The notes: a model not told the origin generated them from the letters alone. A stretch of DNA of 64,000 bases from Fasciola hepatica (GCA_948099385.1 CANUEZ040000069.1:577501-641500), one strand, 5' to 3'; shown: positions 37,563 to 50,579, numbered from the stretch's first letter. Translations and numbers: made by a program.

Positions 37563-38525
37563 TGCAAGTTGTGTTCTAGGATGCACCTGTATGGTACAAA
37601 TCACACTTATATATCATTTTTTGTGACAGAATCCATCGTCATGGATTTGAGAACTCTCAGTGTCTCTAGAATGATTGATTGGCACGGAAGGGTTCCAATT
37701 CTACTTTCATTTATTCACGCAATACAATAAAATGCTGCAGTCAAGACGGAATCGATTACTACGGAAACGATGTTCATGTAGCAGTGTGGTTAATACAAGA
37801 TTACTCAACTGATAAGCTTCGTTGATTGTATTTTTAGATTGATACATTCTGATTCTTCTGAACCACAATGAGACATTTAATTTACTCTCAAGATTATTGC
37901 GATGACGTCTGATCTCACTGCACCATAGTAAATATCCACGTGACAAAGCTGTGATGGTGTGAGTAGCTGACGGAAACAATTCGCACCTTTTTCATGGTCA
38001 CTCAAACCTGATTGATTATCTCCGAAAATGGAGAAATTATCTGCGGATTGAACGGTTAGTGACTGCTGTATCTATCAAAATGTATGCAATTTGCCAAGTC
38101 GTTGCCTAACTTATCAAGGTCATAATCTAATTTAAAATAAGTAGTAATGAGGATGGTAAATTGTCGTGTTTATATCTGTTGGAATCCGTTGCCATTTTGA
38201 CTCCAGGTGTTCCCATTGACCGAAAACGGATCACCAGAGTAGAATCACTTGAACGTGCTCAACAATCAATCTCGCACGTAATGTTAGCATCAGTTGGCGG
38301 TGCACATAAATCAACACAGAAAGCAGTTCCCGTTATATCATGTTCTTTTATTCACTTTTCAAAAAACGCAATGTTGACTAGAATATACCATTCGCTTACA
38401 AAAGGTCATTCAAGTTGAATTCCAATTTTTTGAATGATGAATCAAAGTAGACGGAGGAATTCTTGACAATAATAAAAGATATTTGATCGTTATCAAATAG
38501 TAAATTCTCGTAGACTGAAGAGAAA
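36950..38525. repeat. CUB duplication block, copy 1
   Basis: Aligns with about 40,308-41,883 (offset 3358) and, through that copy, with 56,675-58,250. Identity is mosaic: near-identical tracts (about 37,010-37,440 and 37,900-38,525) alternate with tracts about 15-20% diverged (intron 1; 37,680-37,880). It holds the promoter and exons 1-3 of the CUB gene and ends abruptly at 38,525. A plus-strand 85-codon frame (38,161-38,418) recurs in all three copies. Confidence 0.9.
37606..37614 (-). promoter_or_regulatory. TATA box of the CUB-CUB-mucin gene
   Basis: ATATATAAG on the minus strand, 44 bases before the ATG. The same element and its surroundings are kept in both paralogues. Confidence 0.5.
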
Positions 38526-38573
38526 ACTGTGGAAAGGGGAATCCACAACTTCTAGGTTGCTTCGTTCCAGGAC
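38526..38573 (-). pseudogene. Truncated CUB2 exon 4 remnant
   Basis: An acceptor (ctacacag) followed by PGTKQPRSCGFPFPQ matches the start of exon 4 of the 34.6-kb gene. The rest of the exon is missing at the duplication breakpoint. Confidence 0.75.
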
Positions 38574-40310
38574 CTGTGTAGGACAGATATTTTTGTCGAT
38601 CTTTTGTATGAATCATTTCATAAGAGTAGGCTATCTTTCACTTAACCTCACTGACTGAATTAGACAAACGTTCCCTCACTGTACGATGGACAATATTACG
38701 GAAGAAAATGAATCGTCAAGCTACGTCGGTTCCTTTAAATTAGACCGAAAAAGGCAAGCAGCATCCGAATAAACAAAGAAGTTGTTAAATAGCTAAGGTG
38801 GAGTACTGTGAATCGAGGGTTTTTTTTGAACGGTAGAGAGATTGATCGATTGGCAATCTTGACTTGAAGAACGAATATATCGAACGGTTATAATGTGACA
38901 GATTCGAAAACAACAAAACGCAGTGAACTTCGGTACTAGATTTTCAGTTTGTTTGGTACAAGATATAACCGATGATCCTGTTTTTGCTGTATGGAAGCAT
39001 TTGTGATCGAACAAAGACAGTTATAAGATAACATATAGTCTGACCATACGGTCTTGCTATTTGTCAAAACAACCTTCAGTTCCAAATGGCTATCAACGCA
39101 ATAGACATTCCCCGTTGCAGACTGAGGGCTTTCAAGTGCAGGTTATTTTCCGCACAACCTACGGACTGTTTCGTCTTATTTTGATTGCTCACGATATTCC
39201 CAAGTGACCAACTGCATCCATCATGGAGATTGCCCCGCGGTCGAATAGATTGATATTTCATGGCCTGTATACGCCATTTTATTTTAAGTGTCTATAATAT
39301 GTAATGCGACAACCAAATCCTACATCGACTTTGACTTCAAATACTGTAGTTACGCTCAACTCCCAGCTGAACCTACAAACATATTCCTCTTTCAAATGTC
39401 CAGAGGTATTTATTATATATGAGCAACAAGTAAGTCGATGTCACCACTTTGCTCGCTAGCCCCATATGTATCTATATATTCTTCTATGACATGCACAATT
39501 CAGATGAAACACTCACGAGGAAGAGAACGAAGTGTTGATTTATAGCACTGGCATATAGAACGATATAAAAAGAGTTTCAAGGTTGGCCGACGAAAAAGGA
39601 TCATTCGCAGTTACTTAACTCAAAGGGAACAAAAATATGCTCAATCTTTCGAAAGGAATCATCTTCTCACTAGCTAATACACATCTATTGCGAACATCAG
39701 TACTGTTGTGAATTCCCCCTTCACTCGGGGAACCCTGGTAGAACATTCGAAACCTATCCATAATAATGTGGTTCTGTCGAACAGTGCGTCATTTCGAGCA
39801 CCGTGTACTACTAGCTTATTCTCGGTAGTGGGAATCACTAGCCTTTGAAATCAACCTAGTCCCATCCGGAGTTGAAATTTATTATACGCATATAATTCAG
39901 TGGTCCATACAGAGGTCCAAGGTGATCTTGGTCCACACGCAACAGTTTGTATTTTTGTCAACACTACATGATATACTGCTAACTAGTCACTGACGTTCAA
40001 CACAAAACCCTTGTCACCATCAAGGTGTTTTCATCAAGAGAATTGTGCCTTTTCTTTGAGACACAGCTAACGCAGAGTAGATTTGAAATTCAGAAATTGT
40101 TTTTTCCTAGAAACGATGAATAACAACTGGACAAAGTGGCTGGAGACAGCGCTCATTAGTACAGTGATACGAATTCTTGTGCCTTAATATGACTTGTTCT
40201 CCGGGTATTTTACATTCTCTACAATCAAAAAAGAAATACATGCAATATTATTTAAACAGGAGGACTGACTATGCATCAAATCAACAGTGATTTAGTCCTT
40301 CACACTCACT

Positions 40311-40920
40311 TTATATGAATTTTGCTATCACAAAGCTTTCATGATAATGTTCATCTCTAGCCACCTTTATTTCCATTACCATCACATTGCCAAGAACTGT
40401 AAAATCATTTTTCATGGTCCCCGTAACGAAGTCTTCAGTATTGTTCAATGATTCCTTGTTCTCGGCAACCATGAGATACCCGTCTTTGAAAATGGCTTCT
40501 CTTCCGAGCTGAAAGTCAGAAAAATTATGACAGAGACAACATTCACCAAGGACAACAGAATAGAGAAATATCTGTGAAAATAGAATACAGTTTACTCACA
40601 TATAGCGATTCTATTTGGAGTGTGATCATACCACCAGCATAACCGGTTATTGTATACGTGCATGTCGTCACCATGGAAAACTTCTTCTGAACTCCGACCT
40701 CGAAGTTAGTTTCGTCTTCAGTTAAACTTATCTCCAGGTTTCCACAATTTTCTATCTCAGCAGTGACGGCTAATAATTGGGGAAAACAAAGTGTAAGTTG
40801 ATAATTTCTGATAAAAAAATGGAATAAGTAAGTGGTATTATACTTGAAATGTGATAACTTACTGCGAAAAATACCGCAAGTATACGCCAAAATAGCTAGC
40901 AGAAAGATTCTGGCGATCAT
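40311..40920 (-). CDS. Secreted single-CUB protein, copy 2
   Basis: Exons 40,863-40,920, 40,600-40,769 and 40,311-40,508 join in the same phases as the 37-kb gene to give 141 residues: signal peptide (MIARIFLLAILAYTCGIF) and one CUB domain with Cys28 and Cys56. A stop codon replaces a sense codon close before the old exon 3 donor (AKFI then TAA), so CUB2 and the mucin stretch are lost even though the donor-like gtgagt is still there. Exon 2 differs from the 37-kb copy by a Gln/Glu change, and intron 2 looks identical to it, pointing to recent conversion. Probably a soluble extracellular protein. Confidence 0.65.
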
Positions 40921-40963
40921 TGCGAGTTGTATTCTAGGATTCACCTGTATGGTACAAATCACA

Positions 40964-40972
40964 CTTATATAT
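40964..40972 (-). promoter_or_regulatory. TATA box of CUB copy 2
   Basis: ATATATAAG, 44 bases before the ATG, same spacing as the other two copies. Confidence 0.5.
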
Positions 40973-42190
40973 CATTTTTTGTGACAGAATCCATCGTCAT
41001 GGATTTGAGAACTCTCAGTGTCTCTAGAATGATTGATTGGGATGGAATGGTTTCATTTCTTCCATAATTTATTCAAGCAATATAATAAATTAACGCAGTT
41101 AGGACGGAATCGATTACTACGGAAACGACGTTCGTGTAACAGGGTGATTGATACGGGATTGCTCAACTGATAAACTTTGTTGATTGCATCTTTAGATTGA
41201 CAGCTTCTGACTTTTCCAAACCGCAATCCGACATTTAATTTACTCTCAAAATTATTGCGATGACGTCTGATCTCATAGCACCATAGTAAATATCCACGTG
41301 ACAAAGCTGTGATGGTGTGAGTAGCTGACGGAAACAATTCGCACCTTTTTCATGGTCACTCAAACGTAATTGATTGTCTCCGAAAATGGAGAAATTATCT
41401 GCGGATTGAACGGTTAGTGACTGCTGTATCTATCAAAATGTATGCAATTTGCCAAGTCGTTGCCTAACTTATCAAGGTCATAATCTAATTTAAAATAAGT
41501 AGTAATGAGGATGGTAAATTGTCTTGTGTATATCTGTTGGAATCCGTTGCCATTTTGACACCAGGTGTTCCCATCGACTGGAAACGGATCACCACAGTAG
41601 ATTCACTGGAACGTGCTCAACAATCAATCTCGCACGTAATGTTAGCATCAGTTGGCGGTGCACATAAATCAACACAGAAAGCAGTTCCCGTTATATCATG
41701 TTCTTTTATTCACTTTTCAAAAAACGCAATGTTGACTAGAATATACCATTCGCTTACAAAAGGTCATTCAAGTTGAATTCCAATTTTTTGAATGATGAAT
41801 CAAAGTAGACGGAGGAATTCTTGACAATAATAAAAGATATTTGATCGTTATCAAATAGTAAATTCTCGTAGACTGAAGAGAAAATTTTATGCAATCAGCC
41901 GAAAAATGTCTGAATTTCCCTGGACTCAAATAGTTTAATAAGAAATTATGGCCGATGCATCTGTTGAAAAACCTAATAGGCCGTTTTATTGTAGAAATTG
42001 ACAGCTCGTCTGATGAAGACTGTAGTTAGATATGTGATCCGAATTTGTTTTATACCGACCTTTTCACATGAGATTTCCAAGACTAACACGCGTGCGGCGA
42101 ATTGAATAGCGATTCGATGACGCAACAGAGCCACCTACACAGTGAGGATATTTGATAAATGACGACCTTTGAATAGTATATTTTATTACT

Positions 42191-42985
42191 GGAGAACAAA
42201 ATTGAGTTGAAATGAACTATGTACATCCAAATAGGCATAAACACAAATTTATGCCAATTCACTTCGACGTATTCTCCTTCTGGCAGTTTTCCTTTGGCCA
42301 CGAATTACCTCCTGAAATGCCTCTAGTACATAAATACAAAAGATAAAAGTTGGTAATCACAGAACTTGATATCAACAACGCCGTTTCTACGGTGATCAGT
42401 GGAAGATTGAAATTATTTGACCCTGCTCACGATGATAAGTCAGCTTGAAATTCAGAAGTGTGGAAGCAGCTACGTATCGAAATTATTTTTAATGGTAAAC
42501 CGATGACGTTCAAATTCACCAAATTTGATGGTCGTCACTGATAAATAAATGCCGATCCTACTTGAAAAGTTTTCTAAATTTCCCATATTTTATCTACCTC
42601 GTGGAGAGAATAAAAACAAAGCTAACGTGCTTAAAGAATACCATGTTATATAGGAACTCAACTGTCATTTCACAGCGCAGTGTCTTCGCCTGGAGGAAAC
42701 TTTCGGTTTCTCTCTAATGTTTGACCTGAACCACGAAGCTATACAAGCGAGCTTCTTCGAGTATCTCGTTTATTATCTGGACGATGGAGAACATTTTGCC
42801 AACGACTGAAAATTTCCGCTGTTTTATGAAAGGGGAGAGAAATGACATAGTGCAAGTCTAACAAGCACTTGTTCCAGTGGAAAATATATATCCCATTTTT
42901 CTAGGGATTAACAAAGATTTTTCACATTATTCATGCAGAATTTGGTGTAGTAATAAGAAGTGGTGTGCACAAATCGAGTTTATCC
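42191..42985. other. Copy-specific ~0.8-kb segment
   Basis: Sequence similarity with the third block stops near 42,190/58,553 and resumes at about 42,986/58,554 (CCAGATAACGACAGCATT), so this stretch is inserted here or deleted there. No gene or transposon motif was recognised. Confidence 0.5.
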
Positions 42986-43517
42986 GATCCAGATAACGAC
43001 AGCATTCCTATAATATACATTCATAGAATAATAAATATGACATCAAATATCACATCTGACAATAAATATAGCAGATGGACTTTCCAATATAAATGATTCA
43101 CGTTCCTTGTGCCAATATTACAGTATAAAATCATATTTCACCATTCCATGCAAACAGACATAAATCTAATAAGATGGAAGATTTATTCCTGCATTCTAAA
43201 GAAGGATTCATTACAGCTATACCGGTTAAAACGGGAAATGTGATCAGAATGCAAACTTGTCAGCGAGAAATATTACTTCCATGCAATGTGTTCTGCTGCA
43301 GAATAATGCGCTGTGTTATACCTCATATGAGACTGCATATCTCACACACATGGACACATCGGTCCAATTGCTATCGATCTTTACATTAGTGAAGTTACCG
43401 GAAAATTACATTACTCATTTTTATCATTATATGCTAATAAACTCAATTCGAATAAGAACGTAAATTCATGCTTATGTTATGAGAAAGAATACGTCACTGT
43501 TATACAGTTGAAGGGAC
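42986..43517. other. Anonymous DNA before arm B
   Basis: The first ~50 bases pair with 58,555-58,600. The rest has only short frames without motifs. Confidence 0.4.
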
Positions 43518-43602
43518 ACAACCCTCTCTGCGAGGAATAGATTGATTCGAGTCACCACTGGATCTAGGGAATCCCAACTACACTCGAAATCATATCGTAT
43601 AA

Positions 43603-43634
43603 ACTCCCAATATTTTGACCAAAATATTGGGAGT
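43603..43634. repeat. Perfect 14-bp hairpin, arm B copy
   Basis: Mirror copy of 26,296-26,327. Confidence 0.9.
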
Positions 43635-43685
43635 GATTTTCTACCAGCAAACTTTACGGAAAGTGAATATAAGCATGCATTTTGA

Positions 43686-44015
43686 ATGTGGCGTATCACT
43701 TCTATTCCAACAACAATTTATGACCTGGTTGAAATTCTCGTTTTGTTTCTATTCATTTGTGGTAATGCTTGTACTCACAGTGAAATTGGCTGTAGAACGA
43801 AAGTGCGCATACTGTGTGAACAATCAAAGATGACAGCACTCAGAGCATTCAGCATACTGTGCAAAAGACAGCCACACTTGATGCCAAACAAGTGCTGTAC
43901 CAGCTACGTTACAGTGATTTCCAAAAATTATACCATCACAGAAGAAACTGGAGGTCTGACCAAAAAACTTTTGTGTCCCCAACAACAAATCAGAGCACTG
44001 AAAATATGTAGATAA
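43686..44015 (+). CDS. Small Cys-rich secreted-type protein, arm B copy
   Basis: Same 109-residue translation as the arm A frame at 25,915-26,244: an ATG start, a hydrophobic segment at residues 14-27, then a Cys-rich body. A possible donor (gtaatg) and acceptor (actcacag) inside the signal region could remove a 19-base segment, but that would shift the frame, so the intronless reading is preferred. Unknown function. Confidence 0.35.
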   Translation: MWRITSIPTTIYDLVEILVLFLFICGNACTHSEIGCRTKVRILCEQSKMTALRAFSILCKRQPHLMPNKCCTSYVTVISKNYTITEETGGLTKKLLCPQQQIRALKICR

Positions 44016-44324
44016 AATTAGAAGAAGCCAAAGAGATGTAGATTTATTAGGACGAAGCGATTGTGTTTTGGCGTGATTGTGACCATCACCATCGTCAAAA
44101 TAGCTCGGGTGTCACAACAAACTCGGAATGATTTGACAAGCGAAATGAGATATTCATTGAAGACACCTTATTTTTAGCTGGGTTTTGGGTGTGTGTAAGG
44201 AATTTGTTTGATGTCTTCTGAAAAGAAAGCAAACAGTAATACACCTTCCTAAAATAAATTGGCAAGTATTTTTATGATCGATATTTTTTTCAACTCAAAC
44301 CAATAATTTGTGAAATAGCCAGCC

Positions 44325-44588
44325 GTGTTGCAATCCAGAACACTTACCTGATATCAGTTCGTTTTTTCAGAACACAGCTGATAATATCATTGGGGTTATG
44401 TATATCCATGCATCAATATGAAGGCATATTATACACTGCGTATCCCTGTATGTCCCATATAAACCGTTCCGTTCGATACATGTGACTGCATCGCACATCG
44501 AGTCGTTTCGATTTATGTAAATTCTGGTGCACTCTGATTCTGTTCTGAATATGGGACCTGCTGCTTGAACCCTAGTCTTTGCTGCCAT
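44325..44588 (-). other. Candidate Cys-containing exon, arm B copy
   Basis: Mirror of 25,342-25,605 with the same translation and the same donor after the stop. Confidence 0.2.
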
Positions 44589-45569
44589 CTCATGGTAATG
44601 TCTTTACTACCAGCCCGTTTTGATGAAGGATACTATCTGACCAAGGTAGATGCAATATGAAGGGAGCTAGTGGCCATACCAAGGTACACACACAAACATC
44701 TCGTTTTCAACCGCCGGGGTTTCTAGCCATGGATAGTCTGTCCCAAATCGGCTTTCGCTAGATTAATCCACGTGGAATTTTCAAAAGCAATGCTTATATC
44801 CTATCCCGCCCACTCAAAGCCAACTTTCAAACTACACTTGATAGCGATAAAATGATGAGGACCACAAGCCGCAGTGTTGATTGCAAAGCTCACTCAGGGA
44901 CCACAGAATACGCTGACTCCAGTGAGCAAGGTATTTACTCAAACATTTACATCTTTTTGAAAAATTTGTCACCTTCACCTATGGTTATATATCAAACGTT
45001 TCCTGATATTCAATACTGAAATATCAACACAGTTCACTGAAGTAATGGATGGTTCAAGACTATCCAATATGAAAAATATGAACACTGAAGTTGTCATATT
45101 TCGGTGACTTTGATAAGTACAACTGCAAATCTCGAGATTATATTGGTTGCCCGCTGATCATTTTACAAACGAATGGTAAATTCGATATCGATTTATTATA
45201 TTCCAGTATCTAACCACTGATGATACTAAAAACTGGTAAATACCAACTCATTGATTCCCAAAGGTTTTCAATATGCTCGCATTCATCGGTGATCTGTTGC
45301 AGATGCGAATGAAACATTAGGAATATAGACTGCCGGTTGCACATATTACGCAAAGAGTATTCATCACAGAAGGAAAGAAAATAGAAAGCATGCTCTTCTG
45401 AAGTGTAAGATTCCATGATACTTATGGGAACAATATTTTTTGTTGTTCCATTGTGTGTAGGTATTGAGGTTTTCTGGTTGACTCCACACGATAAAAAAAT
45501 CCCCACGCAATTCTATATGGAAAGATGCGACAACGTGTTGTTTTGGCGAATGCTTACCCAATTGATTGC

Positions 45570-45767
45570 GATCTTTAGGTAAGTGTTAGTCGTTCGCTAA
45601 CACAGCGTTGTCGGAAAGGACTGTAATCAGTCGACGTTTCGGTCTCCGCGGGTATCCTTTCTCAAGACCCGTTTGCAATCGAATTCTCTGTAACCAAAAA
45701 GGACACTGACCACAGTCTTTTCCGATAATGCTGTGTTACCGACTAATAAACACTCATCTAAAACCTA
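45570..45767. mobile_element. Foldback/MITE-like element, arm B copy
   Basis: Mirror of 24,163-24,360 within the duplicated arm, so it was present before the arms duplicated. Confidence 0.6.
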
Positions 45768-45769
45768 TC

Positions 45770-48530
45770 ACTTGGAGCATCGTTTTCTCGATACACTCTG
45801 AACGGATCTGGGAATTGACACATTTATTAGGAACTTTCTTTGCGATTTCGGAGCAAAAATCATCAATCATTATCAACTCTTCCTAGTAGATTCCTTCTTT
45901 GAAATCCATATTCACATTTGAATTTTCCTTCCGAATTCGACGAAAAATATCTCCAGCCAAGTGCGATATTTATATCTCCCATAACGATTGGAGATGAAGG
46001 AGAGCAGGCGAATAATGTAACTACAAATAATGCATGAGATTTTTTTTGGGATGTGATGTGTGACAGGCGGTAATAATGCATACATCCCAGTGTCAGCTTT
46101 TCGATAAATTCAGGGTTGTACATGCACTGAGGAAGCCGACATGCGTAACCCCGTTGACAAATCACAGATGCCAGAAAGACGTTGGACCAGGCCTACTTAC
46201 CAACAGCATTCGAAAAGGAAGCATTCGTCTTGACTGGGATGCACGGGGTACAATCCGATTATCGCAGTTTTCGTAGATATGTCAGTTTGTCCGTCGACTC
46301 GCGTTCCTCGTTTGCATCATTCAAATGATTTTCTACTCGGATTCCAAGTGCAATACGTAGACACTTTCGAATACAACAGTGATTTCGCAAACGCGTCATT
46401 TTGACATAAGAGGAAGAAAGCAGTTACCGTTGCGGTCAGTGGATTCAAGGCTATTTGTTGCACATTCGTAGCTATGAAATAAACGCGTTGTCAATTTTCT
46501 AGATGTACGGCTAAGTGAATAACAGTTGGACTTTGTTCATGTATGGAAATTGAAATAATTTGCCTTACAGCTTCTTTGTTGCCTATGTATCTTCCTGATA
46601 CTGTGCGATGTTGTCTATATGTGCGACCGCATTTCTAACACTCCTTTCTGGTTGCACGCAAAGAACTGCCATGTAGCTGCTTTTATTATTGTAACTACAA
46701 GTGTATTTGATCGATTTAATGGAGTTACCGTATTCCAAGTGTATGTGTCCTTTATATGTTTTTGATAGCAAAAATGAGTGTGGAACAATCCATCTGTTAT
46801 TAACTTCAATGTCACCGTTCCGTCTTTGTATGGTTGCCAATTTACAGCCACCTGCTGAATTTCTTCTGTCTAAATTATGATAATCGTTTCATGTAACTGT
46901 GTTGAATACTAATGCTCCAGGATATGGTTCAGAGCACTTTTCGTCCATCGCGCATCGTGAGTTTGGATTCAGTGTACAGCAAGTTCCATGTATCTCATCT
47001 TTCGTCACTAGCTCACCCAAACTCTTATCGACGTCGGCATTGGGTATTTCAGAGGAGAATAAATGATCGAAATTTTTCAAAGTGATTTTGTTTTGTATTC
47101 AAATTAGTAAACGTGCATGTAGCAATCCTCTCTTTTGGCTTCCCACCGAGTACAACCGGCAACGCACAGGTACAAGCATATAATGTTTTACCATGTAATC
47201 CATCGGCGACTTCAGCTTCTGTCCGAAAACACGTGCTCTGATGTCATGCCTACCCTCCGTGATTGCACAGCAAGTAAGAGCTGATGTATATCGTCCCAAG
47301 CAGGATTTCGGATTAATGCAATGAATAGGAATTGAAGCTAGTAGTGAAGAACATAAGTAATCGCATCTTGACCGCACTCATGCTTATGTCGTGAATATTC
47401 TGAGTATGAAGAAGGTAAAATCTTTAGTCTTCCAACGTCTGTTGTATTACCGTCATTGACAACTGCATCTCGCAAAGGAACCTATTCTCCAGAGTGACGC
47501 TTTTTCCTGGTTCAAACAGAGGATCATCAACCTTTCTGGTTTGATTTTCGCATACATGCCTATGACGTATTCCTTATGCACTTGATGGCATTTCAAAACG
47601 TTTTCTTTCATTATCTGGAATCACTAATCTTTATGAATAATAAATCATCGCGCTTCGTTTCATATTTATTTCTTCGCCACTGACTAGATCCGTCATCTAA
47701 ACTTTGAAGTGATATCAGTCGGAGCCAACCCAAAAAGGATTAGATATCGCTGGGCATAGTATCATCGACGAGTTTCTGAAACATTTGTAATCTATCTTTT
47801 CTCCGATGAAGAATAATATCTCTAGGTTGTAACTGATCTCCGACTATCACAATTCCCTATTCTTCTATAAATGAAGAAATGAATCTTCGCGCAAGTTCTC
47901 CAGTAAGATTTTCATCAGCGTGAATGACAATCTTGGGTTTATCAGGTGGTGTCTTGTCAATTGCTCTTTTGAACAAACACTCTGAATTGTTTTCGGGAAT
48001 GAGCTACTACAGATGAGAAAAGATATGCCATTTCATGCCAGAAGAAATTCCACGGCATATAATAAATTCATCGTCGCCATCACTGGTGAAATACACTGGT
48101 AAGAATTAACTTTCACTGTGGGAACGGGAGCAAGGAGCCGGATTTATGACAGATTTGTCTTCTCGCTTTGAAAGTTGGCGTCCATTGAAGTGTGTGGATT
48201 TCTGCGCTGGAAGACATAGTTTAGAAGAGTGAGTTATATTTCCTGATGTCAGATAGAAGATGCTGTAGCTCGGCGATGTACCCGGCAATCAAAGATTTCA
48301 ATAGCTCTTTCGGTTCTCCGAGTTGATCCAGTTCAACGTCCGCGGCAGCGCGACACATTACTTTATTTTGTCCATCAAATTAGCGAGCCTTGAGATAACA
48401 ACACACGTCAGTCATAGCACCGATGGGAATATGTCGGCTTAAAATATAGTTATCAGCTGGGTTGTACCAGAATGCAAGGCTTTTGTGTTCGTGTGTTTTC
48501 TGAGCACAGAGTCGTATTTGACATTGATCT
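45770..48530 (-). pseudogene. Decayed Helitron Rep protein, arm B copy
   Basis: Mirror of the arm A Helitron relic with the same stops. One coding difference was noted next to the HUH motif (KRGLPH in arm A, KRGLLH here). Dead in both arms, so decay preceded the duplication. Confidence 0.85.
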
Positions 48531-49148
48531 ACTGTTTCTCGTTGACATATTTGGGACACTCAAGGCATGCTGCTTTGAGAACGAAACAGATCTGCCGCCG
48601 TGGAGTGCGATCGCCATGCTGTCAGTTGTGAATCTTCAAGTCTGGCTGCAAGTGGCTCTGCTGTTCCTTGGCTTGTATTTTCGGTCATTTTTGTTCTTTT
48701 TCACTCACGCCCTAATGCCTGTTCTTCCTCATTTTATTTTGCAGTTACTCGTCGGACTATTTCCGCTCCGCGAGTGAGACGATCCACGTTTGATCTTCTG
48801 CAATCCATTACTTGGATGAACTAAAGAAGATCGATTGGACTGACAGCACTGGAAAATATGGAAAACAGTTAAAAAATGAACTGAACGCTGTAATAAACTA
48901 CGTGGCTTGCATTCATTTCAGTGTCACACGAAACGGTTGAATGAAAATTAAGATTCGGTTCAAAAGTGCTATTTGAGAAAAGAAAATGAAATTATCAAAA
49001 TTATGATTTATCCGTCACAGGTGTAACAGCTGCACAACGGTATAAGCATGGTCAAGAGGATTTGCTATTCGAAAAGCAGCACAGTCATTGACAAGTAGTA
49101 ATACGTATACAGAAAAACGTACAACCAAAAGTCTCCATCAACATTCAG

Positions 49149-49388
49149 GATCGAGATGAAACCTGGAACGACATTTACTCCCTAGGGTTGGGAGAAAAAT
49201 ATTCTTGTCTGGTATTACCTGGTGATAATATTTATCTGATTTCGGGATGTGCTCGGTATCTGAAGATCATAGAAAGGAGTTTGATGGACCCGAATTGCTA
49301 CAATTCTGTTCGCAACACATCAGCAATGAGAGCATCGTTTCGATATGAAGCAAACTTGGAAATTTATAACAAACTCTTCAGTTATTAA
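49149..49388 (+). CDS. Secreted-type terminal exon, arm B copy
   Basis: An acceptor (acattcag) then DRDETWNDIYSLGL, GEKYSCLVLPGDNIYLISG, CARYLKIIERSLMDPNC and a C-terminal YNKLFSY with TAA. It differs from the arm A copy only in codons between 49,191 and 49,244, where seven of nine changed codons alter the amino acid. The LPGDNIYLIS...ARY stretch faintly recalls galactose-binding (SUEL-type) lectin domains (CPG..I.I..A.YGR), but this is too weak to name it. No 5' exon found. Confidence 0.35.
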   Translation, partial: DRDETWNDIYSLGLGEKYSCLVLPGDNIYLISGCARYLKIIERSLMDPNCYNSVRNTSAMRASFRYEANLEIYNKLFSY

Positions 49389-50579
49389 CAACGGTGAGAA
49401 GGCATATTTGAAAAGACGGCTTCAAACAAACAGTTTGGAAATAGTCATACCATTACCTATAAGTGCTCTTATTGTGGTTCTCTTTAATGACGGATTCGAA
49501 TACAATAAATGCAAGCGCCGTAAAGATCATGTTCGGACAAAAAATATTATTCGTGCTTCGCTCTTCAGAAATGAATCACAATAGAGGTTAATGTTCAATG
49601 AACAAAAATGATTCACCTAGCTGGTGCATGTATTTCTACCCTTTCGAAAGTTAACAACGTATGAATAGCTTTACGTAGATATGCACTTTTGATCATCAAC
49701 TGGCGGAAATGATTAATTTATCATCTGAATAAAAGTATATTCATTTTATTTTGGTCACACAATCATGCCTCTTTTGGCCCATCTACATATGGAACATTCA
49801 GGAGATAGTAGATTCAAACGGGCTTCTTAGTAAACCAGTTTGAATGAAATGCACGCCATCAGCAAGCAACCCTGGTATTCCAGCAGTTAATTCATAAGCT
49901 CATACTCATGCTTGTTGGTTACAGCCCCCGTGGAAAGGTGTTCGGTTTGATCTGTGTGCGATGGTTCTTACATCCTTAAAGAAGCAGTTTGACAACGAGT
50001 CCCCGGTTGCTTTCAATTAACACTACAAACCTTATGTATCGTTAGAATTGTTAAATACTTCTTTCACAACCAATAGAACACATCAAACAGTACCGACTTT
50101 GAATCAAGTAACAAAGCCTACAGTAATTACGGTCCCGTTGTTTACGATACACTTCATGGTGAGACGCATAAAGAACGCCAACTCCAACGTAAGATTTTGC
50201 GCAACGAATGATGCTTGAATTGTTGTTCATTACCTACATGACCTACGATTGGTTACTTAGGCACCACAACGGACAGAAATGTTATTTTTTCCAGATTGAC
50301 TTATAACTGGTTCATTACCAATGCGTGGAAAATCACACGGTATATGCAATACGAAACTCAGGAACATCAACAAAGCTATCATCAACATCAACAGCAATAA
50401 CTGCTACAAATTGAAAGTATTCATGAAAATCCAAAAACCTCGAAAAAACCTTAATCACCAGCATGAACTTATTCGACTAGTTCATCATCAATATCAACAT
50501 TCTACTCATCGCATCAATATAATTATCAGGAAAGAACCCTCATAATTACCATCGAAGAGTCTGCTAAAACAAAGTATAC

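Larger units (their letters stand above)
38526..42190. repeat. CUB duplication block, copy 2
   Basis: Pairs with 54,893-58,553 at a constant offset of 16,367. It is virtually identical up to about 41,335 and slightly diverged beyond. Its left edge cuts exon 4, whereas the partner copy continues through exon 4 into exon 5, so this copy looks like the derived, truncated one. Confidence 0.95.

Noticed and set aside
38161..38418. 85-codon plus-strand frame repeated at 41,519 and 57,862
   Set aside because: It is conserved only because the whole block is duplicated; differences alter amino acids and no motif or signal was seen.
48472..48824. Hydrophobic plus-strand frames in arm B as signal-peptide exons for the 49.15-kb exon
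   Set aside because: They lie antisense to the Helitron 5' region, and the counterpart at 59.7 kb shares little protein pattern; no phase-compatible donor was found.
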